This document shows, in pieces, positions 28,226 through 38,359 of a DNA stretch of 64,000 nt. The number at the start of each line of letters is the position of its first letter. Positions within the stretch are counted from its first letter, which is position 1. The notes under the pieces are model-generated. The model was not told the DNA's origin. It made no database searches and worked only from the letters and a program-made list of their open reading frames with translations. Position numbers and translations under genes: made by a program. The stretch spans positions 1-64,000 of the forward strand of contig CALMYQ010000092.1 of the NCBI GenBank assembly GCA_937873655.1, read 5' to 3'. The stretch comes from an uncultured Lewinella sp. (GTDB lineage Bacteria; Bacteroidota; Bacteroidia; Chitinophagales; Saprospiraceae).

Positions 28226-29443
28226 ATGAATTTACCGCTCCGCATAGCCCGTCGATATTTGTTTGCCCGGCGTTCTACCAACGCCATCAATATCATTACC
28301 GGTATTGCGGTATTGGGCATCTCCATCGGTACGGCGGCATTGCTGCTGGTCCTGTCGGTCTTTAACGGTTTTGAGGACCTCATCGTCGGCATGTACAGCC
28401 ATTTCAACCCTGAAGTCAAGGTCACGCCGAAAGAAGGAAAAACCTTCATAGCGGACGATACCCTCCTGCTCAAACTGGAGGAGATGCCAGGAATACAGGT
28501 GATTTCCGTTACGCTCGAAGAGGTGGCGGTATTTGAATACAAGGATAACCAGACTTTCGGCATCATTAAAGGTGTCGATGAAAACTTTGCCAGAGTCACT
28601 GATCTGGACTCTACACTAAGGGAGGGCAAGTTCCAACTTGGGCAGGCGCCCAGGTATTTTGCCGTTCTGGGCGCCGGCATGCGCAACAAACTGGCGGTTG
28701 ATATCGAAGATATGTTTTCCAGCATCAGCGTTTATATGCCCAAACGCAAGGAAGTAGGGCCGTTTGATCAGCAATTTATGGTGCAGTCCCTTTATCCGGC
28801 CGGCACATTCGCCATTCAGCAGGATTTTGACCAGGAATACGTGCTCGCCGACCTGGGTTTCACCCGCAAGTTGCTCGGTTTGCCCGACGCAGCCAGCGCC
28901 CTGGAAATCAAACTCGAACCTGGCTACAATATCCCATCTACCTTTCGGGCCATCCAATCGGTAATGGGAGAAGGGTTCCGGGTTCAGAACCGGTTTGAAC
29001 AGGAGGAATCCTTTTTCAAACTGATGAAACTGGAAAAGTGGCTGAGCTATGCAATCGCGGGTCTGATGATGTTGCTGGTTGCGTTCAATCTTGTCGGTGC
29101 ACTTTGGATGATCGTCCTGGAAAAGCAATGGGACATTGCGATCCTGAAGTCCATGGGCAGTAACAACAGCATGGTTCGGAACATCTTTTTGTATGAAGGC
29201 CTGTTGTTGTCGTTTCTGGGCGTATTCATCGGGTTTATCCTGGCCGCGACCGTTTATATATTGCAGAAGGACTTCGGTCTGATCGGGGTACCCGGGAATG
29301 CTGCGGTTGACGCCTACCCCATCAGCATGCGCGGATTTGATTTTGCGGTGGTTATGCTGACAGTGCTCGTCATCGGTTTCCTCGCAAGCCTCCCTCCTGC
29401 CATGCGGGCAAAACGCATTCCCGCGATTATTAGAGAAGAATGA
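28226..29443 (+). CDS. LolC/LolE-type ABC transporter permease
   Basis: A 405-residue inner-membrane protein with one N-terminal span (about 18-42), a large periplasmic domain (about 45-270) and three C-terminal spans forming the FtsX domain. The opening RIARRYLFARRSTNAINIIT is typical of LolC/E lipoprotein-release subunits, which move lipoproteins to the outer membrane with the ATPase LolD. No ATPase gene is next to it. The neighbours uppS and bamA place it in an envelope-building cluster. Confidence 0.92.
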   Translation: MNLPLRIARRYLFARRSTNAINIITGIAVLGISIGTAALLLVLSVFNGFEDLIVGMYSHFNPEVKVTPKEGKTFIADDTLLLKLEEMPGIQVISVTLEEVAVFEYKDNQTFGIIKGVDENFARVTDLDSTLREGKFQLGQAPRYFAVLGAGMRNKLAVDIEDMFSSISVYMPKRKEVGPFDQQFMVQSLYPAGTFAIQQDFDQEYVLADLGFTRKLLGLPDAASALEIKLEPGYNIPSTFRAIQSVMGEGFRVQNRFEQEESFFKLMKLEKWLSYAIAGLMMLLVAFNLVGALWMIVLEKQWDIAILKSMGSNNSMVRNIFLYEGLLLSFLGVFIGFILAATVYILQKDFGLIGVPGNAAVDAYPISMRGFDFAVVMLTVLVIGFLASLPPAMRAKRIPAIIREE

Positions 29444-29548
29444 CATTTTTATTGCCCGCGGGAAGTTGAAAAAAGGTTAACTTTGCCCGAATTTTCTGAA
29501 AATCAGGCCTGTTATCCCTTCTATCGGGCAGGCCTCGTGCAGGGCTTA

Positions 29549-30307
29549 ATGATGGATTTAAAATCGCAGATTGATCAGGAAAAGCTGCCTCGCCATATTG
29601 CCGTTATAATGGACGGTAACGGGAGATGGGCCAAACAACACGGGAAACCGCGTGTTTTTGGCCATCGTAATGGGGTTAAAGCCGTTCGTGAAACCACGGA
29701 AGCGGCGGCAGAACTCGGAATAGAATACCTTACCCTTTATGCTTTCTCCACCGAAAACTGGAAGCGCCCGCAAACAGAGGTAGGCGCCCTGATGCATTTG
29801 CTGGTTGAGACGCTGCACAAGGAAATCAACACCTTGTCCAAAAATAATATCCGGCTTAAAGCAATCGGCCAGATCGAAAAATTGCCTGAAAAAACATATA
29901 AGGCATTGCTCAACGGCATAAAGAATACGGCCGGCAATACCCGGATGACCCTCGTGCTGGCGCTGAATTACAGTGCCAAGTGGGATATCGTTCAGGCCGC
30001 CGGCAAACTGGCGGAAAAGGCCGCCGATAAGGTCATCCTGCCCGGTGAGATCGATGAAACAGCTTTTGCAAATGAACTGAGTACCGCCGGAATGCCGGAC
30101 CCTGAATTATTGATCAGGACCAGCGGCGAATACCGGATCAGCAATTTTCTGCTGTGGCAAATCGCCTATGCAGAGCTCTTTTTTTCACCGGTTTTCTGGC
30201 CAGAATTCCGGAAACAACACCTTTACGAAGCTATTATTGACTATCAGCGCCGGGAGCGCCGGTTCGGACAGATCAGCGAACAGGTAATAGCAGATAAGCC
30301 CGCCTGA
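29549..30307 (+). CDS. uppS: isoprenyl transferase (undecaprenyl diphosphate synthase)
   Basis: Builds the C55 lipid carrier by cis-addition of isopentenyl diphosphate. Signature motifs are intact: the catalytic Asp in IMDGNGRWAK, HRNGVKAVRE, YAFSTENWKRP and RTSGEYRISNFLLWQ. The ATG at 29549 gives 252 residues, the normal family length. An upstream in-frame start near 29483 would add an unrelated N-terminus. It is followed by bamA, a common order in Bacteroidota. Confidence 0.96.
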   Translation: MMDLKSQIDQEKLPRHIAVIMDGNGRWAKQHGKPRVFGHRNGVKAVRETTEAAAELGIEYLTLYAFSTENWKRPQTEVGALMHLLVETLHKEINTLSKNNIRLKAIGQIEKLPEKTYKALLNGIKNTAGNTRMTLVLALNYSAKWDIVQAAGKLAEKAADKVILPGEIDETAFANELSTAGMPDPELLIRTSGEYRISNFLLWQIAYAELFFSPVFWPEFRKQHLYEAIIDYQRRERRFGQISEQVIADKPA

Positions 30308-30405
30308 ACATACAACCTTTTTGCAGTCGAAATTGGTCTTTTTAACCTGGAATTGAACACTCCGGATGCTTCGCCTGGAAGAGGTCCAAATTAAAAAGAG
30401 AAAAA

Positions 30406-32955
30406 GTGAGACTTAATTTTTTTACTACAATCGCCCTTTTAACAGCGTTTATCGCCTTCGCCTCCAATCGTGCATACGCTCAGACGGCTGCCGATACGGT
30501 AAAACTGTTCTCGTATGAGGACCCCAAAGAATTCGAAATCGGAGGGATCAAGGTAACCGGCGCTCAATTCAGCGATGACAATGCGGTCATCGGTGTATCC
30601 GGTTTGAAAGTTGGCGATAAGATCAGGGTACCCGGTCCGGATATCCAGCGCGCGATCAAAGCCTTGTGGAAACTGCGGCTGTTTACAGATGTCCAGATCC
30701 TGAAAGAAAAGACCATCGGGGACGTGATATTCCTCGAACTGGTCGTTAAGGAACGACCCCGGTTGTCGAAGCATTCCTTCAACGGCGTTAAGAAATCCGC
30801 CCATGACGACCTCAACGATGAAGTAAACAAACACTTGGTCAAAGGCGGTATCGTCACCGAAAACATCAAGGTAAATGCCAAGGAAGCCATTGAAAAATAC
30901 TATAAAAATAAAGGCTTTCTGGATGCAACAGTGAAGGTGGAGGAAATTCCCGACACTTCCCGCCTGAATTCGGTCGCCCTGGTTTTTGATATCTACAAAG
31001 GCAAGCGCGTAAAGATCAAAGACATCGTTTTCAATAACAACGAAAATGTCAAAGACAAAAAATTGCGCAAGCAATTGAGCAAAACCAAACCCAAACGCCG
31101 GCTTTTCGCTTCTTCCAAATTCCTCAGAAAAGAGTACACCGAAGACAAGAAAAAGGTCATTGACTATTACAACAAGATCGGTTTCCGGGATGCCCGGATT
31201 TTGAGCGACAGCATCTGGCGGAATGAGGATGGCGAACTGATGATCGCCATCAATATGGAAGAGGGCGACCGGTATTACTTCCGGAATATTACCTGGAAAG
31301 GCAATTCCATTTATGATACCCCTACCCTTCAAAATATCCTCGGCATTTCAAAAGGCGACGTATACAATCAGGAATTGCTGAATACCCGCCTCCGCTTCAG
31401 CCAGGACGGCAGGGATGTCAGTACCCAATACCTGGATAACGGATACCTCTTTTTCCAGGTCGACCCGATTGAAGTGGCCATTGCAGAGGATTCTATCGAC
31501 CTCGAGATCCGGATCTATGAAGGCCCCCAGGCTACAATTGACAAGGTGGTCATCGCCGGTAACGACCGGACGCACGAACACGTTATTCGCCGCGAACTGC
31601 GCACGCTGCCGGGGGAAAAATTCAGCCGTACGGATATCATCCGCTCCCAGCGGCAAATCGTCAACCTCGGCTATTTCAACCCGGAAAGCCTGGGGATCAA
31701 TACACCCGTCAACCCCCAGCGGGGAACCGTGGATATTGAATATAAGGTGGAAGAAAAACCCTCCGACCAGTTGGAACTCTCTGCGGGTTGGGGCGGTAAC
31801 CGGCGCGTGATCGGTACCCTCGGCGTTTCTTTCAACAACTTCTCCCTTCGGAATATTTTCAACAAAGAAGCCTGGCACCCGCTGCCCCAAGGGGATGGAC
31901 AACGTCTTTCCCTGCGCGCGCAAACCAACGGCGACTTTTACCAGTCCTATAATGTGTCGTTTACCGAACCCTGGTTGGGCGGTAAAAAACCGACCTCGTT
32001 TACCGTTGCCGGATTCTACAACCAGTTTGCATTCGGCACCCGGGGAACATCTTCCCGCCAGCAGTTCAACATCATTCAGGGTTCGTTGAGCCTTGGCACC
32101 CGCTTGCGCTGGCCCGATGACAACTTCATCACTTCAACAGCGGTGAACATCCAGACCCTGGCGCTCAACAACTGGATCAGCGGCCTTTTCCGTACAGATG
32201 ACGGCAGCGTGGTATCGCAAGGCAACTACAACAACTTCAGCCTTCGCCAAACCATCACCCGTTCAACAGTAAACGACCCGATTTTCCCCAAAGACGGTTC
32301 CAAGTTCGAACTCTCCGTGCAGTTTACGCCGCCATATTCCCTGTTCAACAAAGACAAGGACTACAGCGAATTGCCTGCGTCGGAACGATTCCGCTGGCTT
32401 GAATACCACAAATGGCGGTTTGACGCTGAATGGTATACTACCGTTGTGGGCAAACTGGTGCTCAAAGCACAGGCTAAAATGGGCTTGCTGGGCAGCTACA
32501 ACACGAAGATCGGCACTTCTCCCTTCGAACGCTTCCAGCTGGGGGGCGACGGCATAAACAACCAACAGTTTGGTTTTGCCGGCGTGGATATCATCTCTTT
32601 AAGGGGATACGAGGTCAGTGATCTGGAAGCCAACAGAGACCCAAGGGGGCAGGCAACGGATATTGCCACGCCGGTTTTTGACAAGTTTACCCTCGAATTG
32701 CGCTATCCGTTCTCCCTCAATCCGAGTTCTACTATTTATGCGCTTGTTTTTGCTCAAGGCGGTAATGCCTGGAGAACCGTCGGAGATTTCAACCCGTTTG
32801 ACCTCAAGCGCTCGGTCGGCTTTGGCCTTCGGGTGTTCCTGCCGATGTTCGGTACGCTTGGTTTTGATTACGGTATAGGCTTTGACAAATCAGGGGTGCG
32901 CTCGTTGAGCAATCTCGGGGACTTCAACATCATCCTTGGTTTTGAACCTGAATAA
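30406..32955 (+). CDS. bamA: outer membrane protein assembly factor BamA
   Basis: An 849-residue Omp85 protein that inserts beta-barrels into the outer membrane. It has a signal peptide of about 25 residues (ends RAYAQ), five POTRA domains to about residue 440, and a C-terminal 16-strand barrel. The conserved lid-loop motif appears as SLRGYE and the chain ends GFEPE. The start codon is GTG at 30406. A TPR lipoprotein follows immediately where many Bacteroidota have ompH/skp. Confidence 0.95.
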   Translation: MRLNFFTTIALLTAFIAFASNRAYAQTAADTVKLFSYEDPKEFEIGGIKVTGAQFSDDNAVIGVSGLKVGDKIRVPGPDIQRAIKALWKLRLFTDVQILKEKTIGDVIFLELVVKERPRLSKHSFNGVKKSAHDDLNDEVNKHLVKGGIVTENIKVNAKEAIEKYYKNKGFLDATVKVEEIPDTSRLNSVALVFDIYKGKRVKIKDIVFNNNENVKDKKLRKQLSKTKPKRRLFASSKFLRKEYTEDKKKVIDYYNKIGFRDARILSDSIWRNEDGELMIAINMEEGDRYYFRNITWKGNSIYDTPTLQNILGISKGDVYNQELLNTRLRFSQDGRDVSTQYLDNGYLFFQVDPIEVAIAEDSIDLEIRIYEGPQATIDKVVIAGNDRTHEHVIRRELRTLPGEKFSRTDIIRSQRQIVNLGYFNPESLGINTPVNPQRGTVDIEYKVEEKPSDQLELSAGWGGNRRVIGTLGVSFNNFSLRNIFNKEAWHPLPQGDGQRLSLRAQTNGDFYQSYNVSFTEPWLGGKKPTSFTVAGFYNQFAFGTRGTSSRQQFNIIQGSLSLGTRLRWPDDNFITSTAVNIQTLALNNWISGLFRTDDGSVVSQGNYNNFSLRQTITRSTVNDPIFPKDGSKFELSVQFTPPYSLFNKDKDYSELPASERFRWLEYHKWRFDAEWYTTVVGKLVLKAQAKMGLLGSYNTKIGTSPFERFQLGGDGINNQQFGFAGVDIISLRGYEVSDLEANRDPRGQATDIATPVFDKFTLELRYPFSLNPSSTIYALVFAQGGNAWRTVGDFNPFDLKRSVGFGLRVFLPMFGTLGFDYGIGFDKSGVRSLSNLGDFNIILGFEPE

Positions 32956-32956
32956 A

Positions 32957-33991
32957 ATGAAAGTTAACCGTGTTTGGTTGGGAACCGGTTTAGTGCTGTG
33001 TTGCCTGGCTATAAGCATTTTGCCATCCTGTAAGAACGAAAAAGCAGACAATCAACAGGAAACTGTCAATGGTGCGACGGGCAACTCCGCAATCGATAAC
33101 CTGACCAAAGCGATCGGCTCCGATCCGGAAAACGCAGATCTTTACGCGCAGCGGGCCAGGTTGTTCTATGACAATGAAGGCTATGATGAAGCCATCCGGG
33201 ACCTGTCAGCAGCGCTTACCCTCGATTCAACCAATGTGGATTACCACCACATGCTGGCCGATGTTTATATGGATTATTTCAAATCCCGGCTGGCGCTCAA
33301 GACCATGGAACGGGCTGCCGCCCTCTATCCGGACCGGATTCCAACCTTACTGAAACTGAGCGAGTTTCAACTCATTCTGAAACAGTACGAGCAATCGCTT
33401 AAGACCATAAACCACGTCCTGGAACTGGATCCTCAAAATGCCGACGGGTATTTCATGCTCGGCATGGTGCTGAAAGAAACCGGCGACACGACCAGAGCCA
33501 TCAACAGTTTTCAGAGCGCGGTTGAGATTGAACCTGAAATGGTGGACGCCTGGATCAACCTGGGCCAGTTGCATGCCAGGATCAAGGGCAATCTTGCCGG
33601 ACAATTTTTCGATAATGCCATTAAAATTGCACCGGATAACCCGACCGCACTCCACGCCAAAGCCAGTTTCCTGGCGGATCAGGGCGATTTTAAAGGCGCT
33701 ATTGATCTGTACAGGAAAATCAATATTGCCGATCCGCAATATGAAGAAGGGTATTTTAACTCCGGACTCCTCTACATGGAAATGGATTCATTACAACAGG
33801 CTTACAAGTTATTCGACCTGACCATTAAGGTTGATCCGTTGCACATCCGGGCGTATTTTTTCCGGGGGTACGCCGAAGAACACCTGGGCAAGCTGGATGA
33901 CGCAATAAAGGATTATCAGCAGGCATTGCGGTTGGCGCCGGAGTATGAACTGGCCAAGGAAGGGTTGGCCCGGTTGTCTAAAGGGAACTAA
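32957..33991 (+). CDS. TPR-repeat outer-membrane-type lipoprotein
   Basis: 344 residues. The signal peptide ends in lipobox LPSC with the lipidated Cys at position 25. The rest is a run of about eight tetratricopeptide repeats with typical spacing (for example DAIKDYQQALRLAPEYELA). The ATG at 32957 begins 2 bases after the bamA stop; a start at 32936 would overlap bamA. Position suggests a BamA-associated scaffold, analogous in role to BamD, but this is inference. Its stop overlaps the convergent GH3 gene by 4 bp. Confidence 0.88.
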   Translation: MKVNRVWLGTGLVLCCLAISILPSCKNEKADNQQETVNGATGNSAIDNLTKAIGSDPENADLYAQRARLFYDNEGYDEAIRDLSAALTLDSTNVDYHHMLADVYMDYFKSRLALKTMERAAALYPDRIPTLLKLSEFQLILKQYEQSLKTINHVLELDPQNADGYFMLGMVLKETGDTTRAINSFQSAVEIEPEMVDAWINLGQLHARIKGNLAGQFFDNAIKIAPDNPTALHAKASFLADQGDFKGAIDLYRKINIADPQYEEGYFNSGLLYMEMDSLQQAYKLFDLTIKVDPLHIRAYFFRGYAEEHLGKLDDAIKDYQQALRLAPEYELAKEGLARLSKGN

Positions 33992-36966
33992 CGTACGCTT
34001 TCCTCTTTCATCAAGGCTTTGTACGCTATATCCTGCATCTTTACCCGAATATCCATCTTGTTCATCCTGGTGTTTTTCATCGACGGGTAAGTCCTGTTCG
34101 TAAGAAAAACGAAAACCATATTGTATGCCGGATCAACACTGGTAACCGTACCGGTGAACCCCTGGTGGCCGAATGCCCACTCCGAAGCGGAAGGCGAAAA
34201 ATTCGGTGCGTGCTTTTTATCCAGTTGCAACATATCAAACCCGATGCCCCGCCGGGTCTCTCCCGGATACCTCGTAGCAAAAGCGGCAATGGTTTCCGGA
34301 TGAATGTACTGTTCTCCGCCGTAATATCCGCGCTGCAGCAGCATCTGCATAATGATCGCCAGATCCTGGGCATCGGCAAACAAACCGGCGTGCCCGCTGA
34401 CACCGTTCAGCATGGCTGCTCCCATGTCATGCACATAGCCCTGTATGCGTTGACGGCGCCAGTAAGCTTCTTCTTCAGTCGGTACAATTTTATTGACGTC
34501 AAATTTTTCCCACGGACGGTAAGTGGCCGTTTGCAACCCGAGCGGTTTGTAAAAATCGGACTGGACAAATGATTCAATAGGTTGTCCGCTTTGCCGGCCT
34601 ACGATCCTGCCCAGCATATAAAACCCGAGGTCACTGTATTTGTACTGCTTGTTGGCGCTCACTTCCGAATCGATGATCTGTTGCCAGATCGAGTCAGCGA
34701 AATCCTTGCGCAGGAATAATTTTTCCGTGACCGGCAAAGTGAAACTGCCTTCCGGTTTGGGGCGATAATAAACGTCTGACGGTTTCGGATCATCAGGCGG
34801 GCCGACAGTTGTTTGCTCGAAGAACGGAATCCAGTCCCGTAAACCAGCCCGGTGCGCCATAACGTCTTTGATGACCAAACCGGCCTTGTTTGAGTTTTTC
34901 AATTCCGGCAGGTATTTGCCCAGCGTATCTTCCATATTGAACAGCCCTTCGTCCGTTAACCGCATAACAGAGATCGTAGTCGCTGCAATTTTGGTGATGG
35001 ATGCCAGATCAAAGATATCGTCCGTTTCGGTCGGCACTTTTTTATCATAGGTATGGAAACCGAAGGCTTTGTTGTATACGATTTTACCGTCTTTGGCCAA
35101 TAATACCACGCCCCCAGGTGCAGCGCCGCTGTCGACCGTAGTTTTCATCAGGGATTCCATCATGGACAGTGCATCGGAGTTTAGTCCGACCTGTTCGGGA
35201 AGCGCATAGCCCAGCCTGCCGATCTCCTTTGTCATGATACCGGTATTGAACCGGCTTAAAGGCGAAGCGGTAACCGGTAACCTGCCCTGAATGCTGAATG
35301 CGCCGAACAAAGCCTGGGCCGCTACATCCTGGGCAAGAGGATCTTCTTCGTAGGCTTGCAGTACCCAGGCATTCTCATCAAAAAATTTGAGTGCATAGGG
35401 GGTTCCAAAAGAAACCACTACTACTTTGGTTCGTGCGGACAGGTTTTTGATCAAGCGCCTCGAATCCTCGCTGATGCCAAAGTCGCCGGCGGAACTTGCG
35501 CTCATATTGTGCAGGCTGATGATGACAGCGTCATAGCTTGCAAGTTTGCCGATCATGGCTGTCTCTTCGGCTGATGAAATGCGCTTGCCGGTCTGGAAAT
35601 GGGGCATTTTGACATACGATGAAAGCCGGCGCTGGAACGGAGTCTGCCCCTCGGCTCCTATGCTTAATGAAGCCAGGCTCAAGGTGTCCAATGACCTGAA
35701 CGGGATCAGCTGATCCTGGTTTCGAACCAGCGTCATCGCGTTTTCGAATAATTCCTGTTTGATCGCTAATGCGGCGGGCTGATTGAGGTCTTTCAGTACG
35801 TCCGCGGATGGAATAGATTTGAATTTGGTCAACCCAAGGCGGTATTTGGCATAGAGGATCCTTTTAACGTGGGTTTCGATTTCATCCCAGGTCAGGCGCC
35901 CGTCCTTCAGGTACCGGTTGATTTCGGCGAAAGCTTTATCCATATCACCGGGCAGGGTTAGGACGTCATTGCCGGCTACCAGCGCTTCGGCTTCAACTTC
36001 CCCGTCTGCAAAATGTTTGGTAACGCCTTTCATTTCCAGCGCATCGGTAAATGCAATCCCGTCATAATGCAGCGCATCGCGCAATAGCCGTGAGACAGTG
36101 GCATTCGAAAGCGTTGTGGGGCGATCGGGGCGGTCATCGAGTGCGGGAACCTGGAGGTGTGCGATCATGACACTGCCGATATGCCGGTCAAATAAGGCTT
36201 TGAACGGATACAGTTCGATGCTGTCCAGCCGTTCCCAGGAGTGCTTGATCACCGGCAGGTCAAGGTGGCTGTCTACGTCGGTATCCCCGTGCCCTGGAAA
36301 ATGCTTGGCGCAGGCCATGACCCCGTTGTCCTGCATCCCCTTCATGTATTGGTAACTTTTGGATACCACATTGAGCCGATCCTCACCGAATGAGCGGGTA
36401 TGGATAACGGGATTGTCGGGGTTATTATTGATATCTGCAACAGGCGCAAAATTGACCTGGACACCAACACGCAGCAATTCCCGGGCAATTTCTTTCCCCA
36501 TTTTATAGATCAATTGCTCATCCTGGATAGCGCCCAATGTCAGTTGGCGCGGAAAGCTGATGGTGGTTGCTTTCATGCGCATACCCAACCCCCATTCTGC
36601 ATCCATCGCGATCATCAGCGGGAGCTTGGAGATGGATTGATATTTATTGATAAGCTCAAGCTGTTTCTCCGGAGTGCCCTGGAAAAAACACAGACCGCCC
36701 ACATGGTATTTTTTGATTTGCTTTTCTACCAGGGCAATATGGTCCGGACCTTTATCCGAATGGGCGCGGATCATAAAAAGCTGTCCAAGCCGCTCCTGCT
36801 CGTTCATGGATTTGTAAACGGAATCCACCCATTCCCGTTCGCCGGGCATTTCGGGGGATGGATCAAATACGGGTTCCTTCGGGAATTGTCCGGCCCAGAA
36901 CAAAAGGAAAAAGAAAGCAAGCCCGCTGTAAGTTTTCAAACGGTGCATCAAAGTTTTATCCGACAT
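33988..36966 (-). CDS. fusion of NagZ-type GH3 glycosidase and serine hydrolase (beta-lactamase fold)
   Basis: A 992-residue exported protein with an N-terminal hydrophobic segment (about 15-27). GH3 catalytic domain, about 45-380, has the NagZ signature KHFPGHGDTDVDSH and nucleophile Asp308 in FTDALEMKGV. A GH3-C-like domain lies at about 400-560. The C-terminal serine-hydrolase domain (about 590-975) has SITK (Ser656, Lys659), YSD in place of YxN, and HQG. It probably acts on peptidoglycan fragments: removal of N-acetylglucosamine plus a peptidase or esterase step. The pair of activities in one chain is inferred, not shown. Confidence 0.93.
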   Translation of the reverse strand: MSDKTLMHRLKTYSGLAFFFLLFWAGQFPKEPVFDPSPEMPGEREWVDSVYKSMNEQERLGQLFMIRAHSDKGPDHIALVEKQIKKYHVGGLCFFQGTPEKQLELINKYQSISKLPLMIAMDAEWGLGMRMKATTISFPRQLTLGAIQDEQLIYKMGKEIARELLRVGVQVNFAPVADINNNPDNPVIHTRSFGEDRLNVVSKSYQYMKGMQDNGVMACAKHFPGHGDTDVDSHLDLPVIKHSWERLDSIELYPFKALFDRHIGSVMIAHLQVPALDDRPDRPTTLSNATVSRLLRDALHYDGIAFTDALEMKGVTKHFADGEVEAEALVAGNDVLTLPGDMDKAFAEINRYLKDGRLTWDEIETHVKRILYAKYRLGLTKFKSIPSADVLKDLNQPAALAIKQELFENAMTLVRNQDQLIPFRSLDTLSLASLSIGAEGQTPFQRRLSSYVKMPHFQTGKRISSAEETAMIGKLASYDAVIISLHNMSASSAGDFGISEDSRRLIKNLSARTKVVVVSFGTPYALKFFDENAWVLQAYEEDPLAQDVAAQALFGAFSIQGRLPVTASPLSRFNTGIMTKEIGRLGYALPEQVGLNSDALSMMESLMKTTVDSGAAPGGVVLLAKDGKIVYNKAFGFHTYDKKVPTETDDIFDLASITKIAATTISVMRLTDEGLFNMEDTLGKYLPELKNSNKAGLVIKDVMAHRAGLRDWIPFFEQTTVGPPDDPKPSDVYYRPKPEGSFTLPVTEKLFLRKDFADSIWQQIIDSEVSANKQYKYSDLGFYMLGRIVGRQSGQPIESFVQSDFYKPLGLQTATYRPWEKFDVNKIVPTEEEAYWRRQRIQGYVHDMGAAMLNGVSGHAGLFADAQDLAIIMQMLLQRGYYGGEQYIHPETIAAFATRYPGETRRGIGFDMLQLDKKHAPNFSPSASEWAFGHQGFTGTVTSVDPAYNMVFVFLTNRTYPSMKNTRMNKMDIRVKMQDIAYKALMKEESVR

Positions 36967-37027
36967 AAGAAATGCTTTATTGAATATCGGGCTAAATTAC
37001 AAAGAGCTAGAATAACCGACCCGCAAA

Positions 37028-38326
37028 TTATTGCTTAAAGATCTGCCGGCCGAGCCAGAACAGGATGATCAAACTGCCGGCGCCTGCGGTCATCCAGCCC
37101 CAATTGGGATGTGCATTCCACCGTGGGATCACCTGTACGGCAGCGCGCCAAAGGTTGTTGAGCCCCAGAAAAGAGGCGATCAGGACTATCATCAAGGTCA
37201 GGGCATTTACCAGGGTGGTATTGAGAAATTCCCTTGGAATTAATTGCCGGTCATTGACAGCCAGCGTAAGAAATACGGCAACTACCGGCAATAATATGCC
37301 ATTGACGGCTTGGGCGAGAATTATTGCAGGTACGGGTTTGACGTCTAGTGTACCCAAAATCAGGCCGGCTGAGATTACACCCGCCCAGGTCAGGCGAAAG
37401 TATTTTCCCTTGGAAGACCATGCTTTCCGACCGGAACCCATGAGGCTTTGGCCTGTTATGGCTGCTGCAAACGGACTGGTTATCGCCGAGCTCAACCCCG
37501 CCGCGAACAAGCCGAATCCAAATAGAACGGCACCCGATGCTCCCATTTTTAATTCCATTGCCTGGGATAGCGCCGCGAAACTGAAAGGACCGTTGACCTG
37601 CGTACCGACCGCCATGATCGCTGCCGAAATGATACCGCCAATTATGATGGCAATAACCACCCCCCACCTCATCTCCTGTATGCGCTGGCCTTTGCTGATG
37701 CCGGAAGCCAGGAAGAGATTGTACGGAACAATGGTGGTACCGATCAGGCCGATCACCAGTAATGCATTGCCGTTATTGACCCGGGGCCTCATCCCATCGA
37801 GCCAGGCGCCGAAACCGAGGTTGCCGGAAAAAGCCGACCAGATAAAAGCGATGCCCATTAATGCGACCGCCGCCCCCAGAATTCGCGTGATCCAGGCGGT
37901 ATTGCCCCACCACAACAACGCGGCAGCCAGCAGACACAATACCAATGTCAGCCATTGCCTGGGAATTTCGCTGAACAAACCCAATCCTGAAATTGCGCCC
38001 AGTATATTGCCCGCCTGGTAGGCCGCACAGCCGAAAACGATGGTTCCGAATAAAATCCACCTCACCCAACGGCTGTTTCTTTCGTATCTGCGCGCCAGAA
38101 TTTCACCCAGGTTCATGCCGGATGCAATGGTGACCCTGGCCGCTGCTTCTTGCAGAATGATCGTGGCAAAAATGGAAAATACCAACGCCCAAAGCAGGTC
38201 AAGACCGAAGGTTGCCCCGGCATTCGATGCGGTAGTGACAGTACCCGGACCGATAAATGCCGCTGAAATGACGGACCAGAACAAAACACTGGACAAGCCG
38301 CGGTTGAAGGTGACGGATTTCGGCAT
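37028..38326 (-). CDS. Nramp-related metal transporter lacking the canonical TM1 metal site
   Basis: 432 residues, about eleven membrane helices, with the Nramp fold pattern starting FIGPGTVTTAS. The helix-1 DPGN motif that binds Mn/Fe in classical Nramp proteins is not present: residues 35-40 read NAGATF. The helix-6 MPHN is VPYN (IVPYNLFLASGIS). It therefore belongs to a divergent Nramp-related branch and its substrate should not be assumed to be Mn or Fe. No metal regulator is nearby. Confidence 0.85.
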   Translation of the reverse strand: MPKSVTFNRGLSSVLFWSVISAAFIGPGTVTTASNAGATFGLDLLWALVFSIFATIILQEAAARVTIASGMNLGEILARRYERNSRWVRWILFGTIVFGCAAYQAGNILGAISGLGLFSEIPRQWLTLVLCLLAAALLWWGNTAWITRILGAAVALMGIAFIWSAFSGNLGFGAWLDGMRPRVNNGNALLVIGLIGTTIVPYNLFLASGISKGQRIQEMRWGVVIAIIIGGIISAAIMAVGTQVNGPFSFAALSQAMELKMGASGAVLFGFGLFAAGLSSAITSPFAAAITGQSLMGSGRKAWSSKGKYFRLTWAGVISAGLILGTLDVKPVPAIILAQAVNGILLPVVAVFLTLAVNDRQLIPREFLNTTLVNALTLMIVLIASFLGLNNLWRAAVQVIPRWNAHPNWGWMTAGAGSLIILFWLGRQIFKQ

Positions 38327-38359
38327 GGCAGCAGGTTTATCAAAAAATAAGCTAATCGC

